DNA of 41,948 nucleotides from Deltaproteobacteria bacterium (GTDB lineage Bacteria; Desulfobacterota; Binatia; Bin18): NCBI GenBank assembly GCA_016874775.1, contig VGTJ01000027.1:1-41948 (forward strand), written 5' to 3'. The translations under genes and the position numbers were made by a program. Each line of letters starts with the position of its first letter. Position 1 is the first letter of the stretch. Positions 41,810 to 41,948 of this stretch are shown here, in pieces. Below the pieces are notes generated by a model that saw only the letters and a list, made by a program, of their open reading frames with translations, searched no databases and was not told where the DNA came from.

Positions 41810-41948
41810 GGAAACAACTTACCGCAATAGTGATTGACCGGAGTGGAGAGCCTCTGCACAAGAGCAGGGATGAGAGACGAGACCATTGTGTGCTGGCTTC
41901 GGTCTAAGTATCGAAGTCTGGTCGAAGAGCTGGATGAACGCGGGCGAC
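41810..41948 (+). mobile_element. left end of an ISAzo13-type insertion sequence
   Basis: E1 alpha similarity stops at about 41807. From 41810 (GGAAACAACTTACCGCAATA) the sequence leads to a transposase start at 41870. A loosely similar inverted end (GGAAAAGAAAATCCCCCTATA on the complement of 114-134) follows the partial gene at the left edge of the window. If that is the right end of the same IS type, both window edges are in copies of one element. The terminal repeat match is weak. Confidence 0.5.
41870..41948 (+). CDS. ISAzo13-type transposase, N-terminal fragment
   Basis: The ATG at 41870 opens a frame to the window edge: 26 residues, with LRSKYRSLVEELDERGR. ISAzo13 transposases start with a similar motif (KY-x-L-x(3)-LDERxRR), which supports the family call. 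GAGCAGGG lies just before the ATG. The rest of the gene is outside the window. Confidence 0.6.
   Translation, partial: MRDETIVCWLRSKYRSLVEELDERGR

Overview
The window reads as chromosomal DNA of an uncultured, metabolically broad bacterium of roughly 55% GC. It carries two F420-type luciferase-like (LLM) oxidoreductases, a DUF1329 protein, a D-aminoacylase-type amidohydrolase, a cobalt-type nitrile hydratase, a Rieske dioxygenase and a winged-helix/AAA/TPR giant regulator. This mix recalls soil lineages such as Binatota/Desulfobacterota_B or Tectomicrobia. That placement is inference from gene content; no rRNA or tRNA was seen.

Layout. 0-5.1 kb: a partial 3' end (possibly an IS transposase), then an amidohydrolase, a Tim44-like protein, moaA and a universal stress protein. 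5.1-5.8 kb: a decayed four-helix-bundle gene between inverted heptad-repeat arms. 5.8-9.0 kb: a phosphodiesterase, an acyl-CoA dehydrogenase coupled to a metallo-beta-lactamase-fold hydrolase, and a small exported Sm-like protein. 9.0-18.3 kb: an ATPase/PD-(D/E)XK protein, a broken wHTH-AAA-TPR regulator, a small conserved ORF and a 1183-residue PKD surface protein. 18.4-25.5 kb: a radical SAM/B12 gene with an in-frame TGA coupled to a CnoX-like thioredoxin, leuC, leuD, an LLM oxidoreductase and DUF1329. 25.6-37.4 kb: GDPD, a YihY-family protein, an FAD monooxygenase, nitrile hydratase beta and alpha, a patch of gene remnants, a toxin-antitoxin pair, a Rieske dioxygenase beta/alpha pair, a nitrile-hydratase accessory protein, a second LLM enzyme and two alpha/beta hydrolases. 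These would suit uptake of a nitrile, hydration to the amide, ring or side-chain oxidation and ester or C-C hydrolysis, although the substrate is unknown. 37.7-41.9 kb: a 2-oxoacid dehydrogenase operon read leftward (E1 alpha, a four-helix-bundle gene, E1 beta, and an E2 fused to an OsmC domain). Its first gene is cut by the start of an ISAzo13-type element.

The most unusual property is a family of degenerate repeats with a strict 7-base period. At least sixteen islands occur. Most are two-armed: the heptads of the left arm are the reverse complement of those on the right, so each island can fold into a hairpin, and some are nested. They lie between genes (for example leuC/leuD) but also inside genes: four in or at the wHTH-AAA-TPR regulator and one joining E2 to OsmC. 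Two separate four-helix-bundle (S23/IVP/Avd-like) genes are each bracketed by a pair of inverted heptad arms. This suggests a protein-plus-repeat system and is the best candidate here for an undescribed one.

A second peculiarity is that five otherwise collinear reading frames each contain a single in-frame stop (two TAG, two TGA, one TAA).
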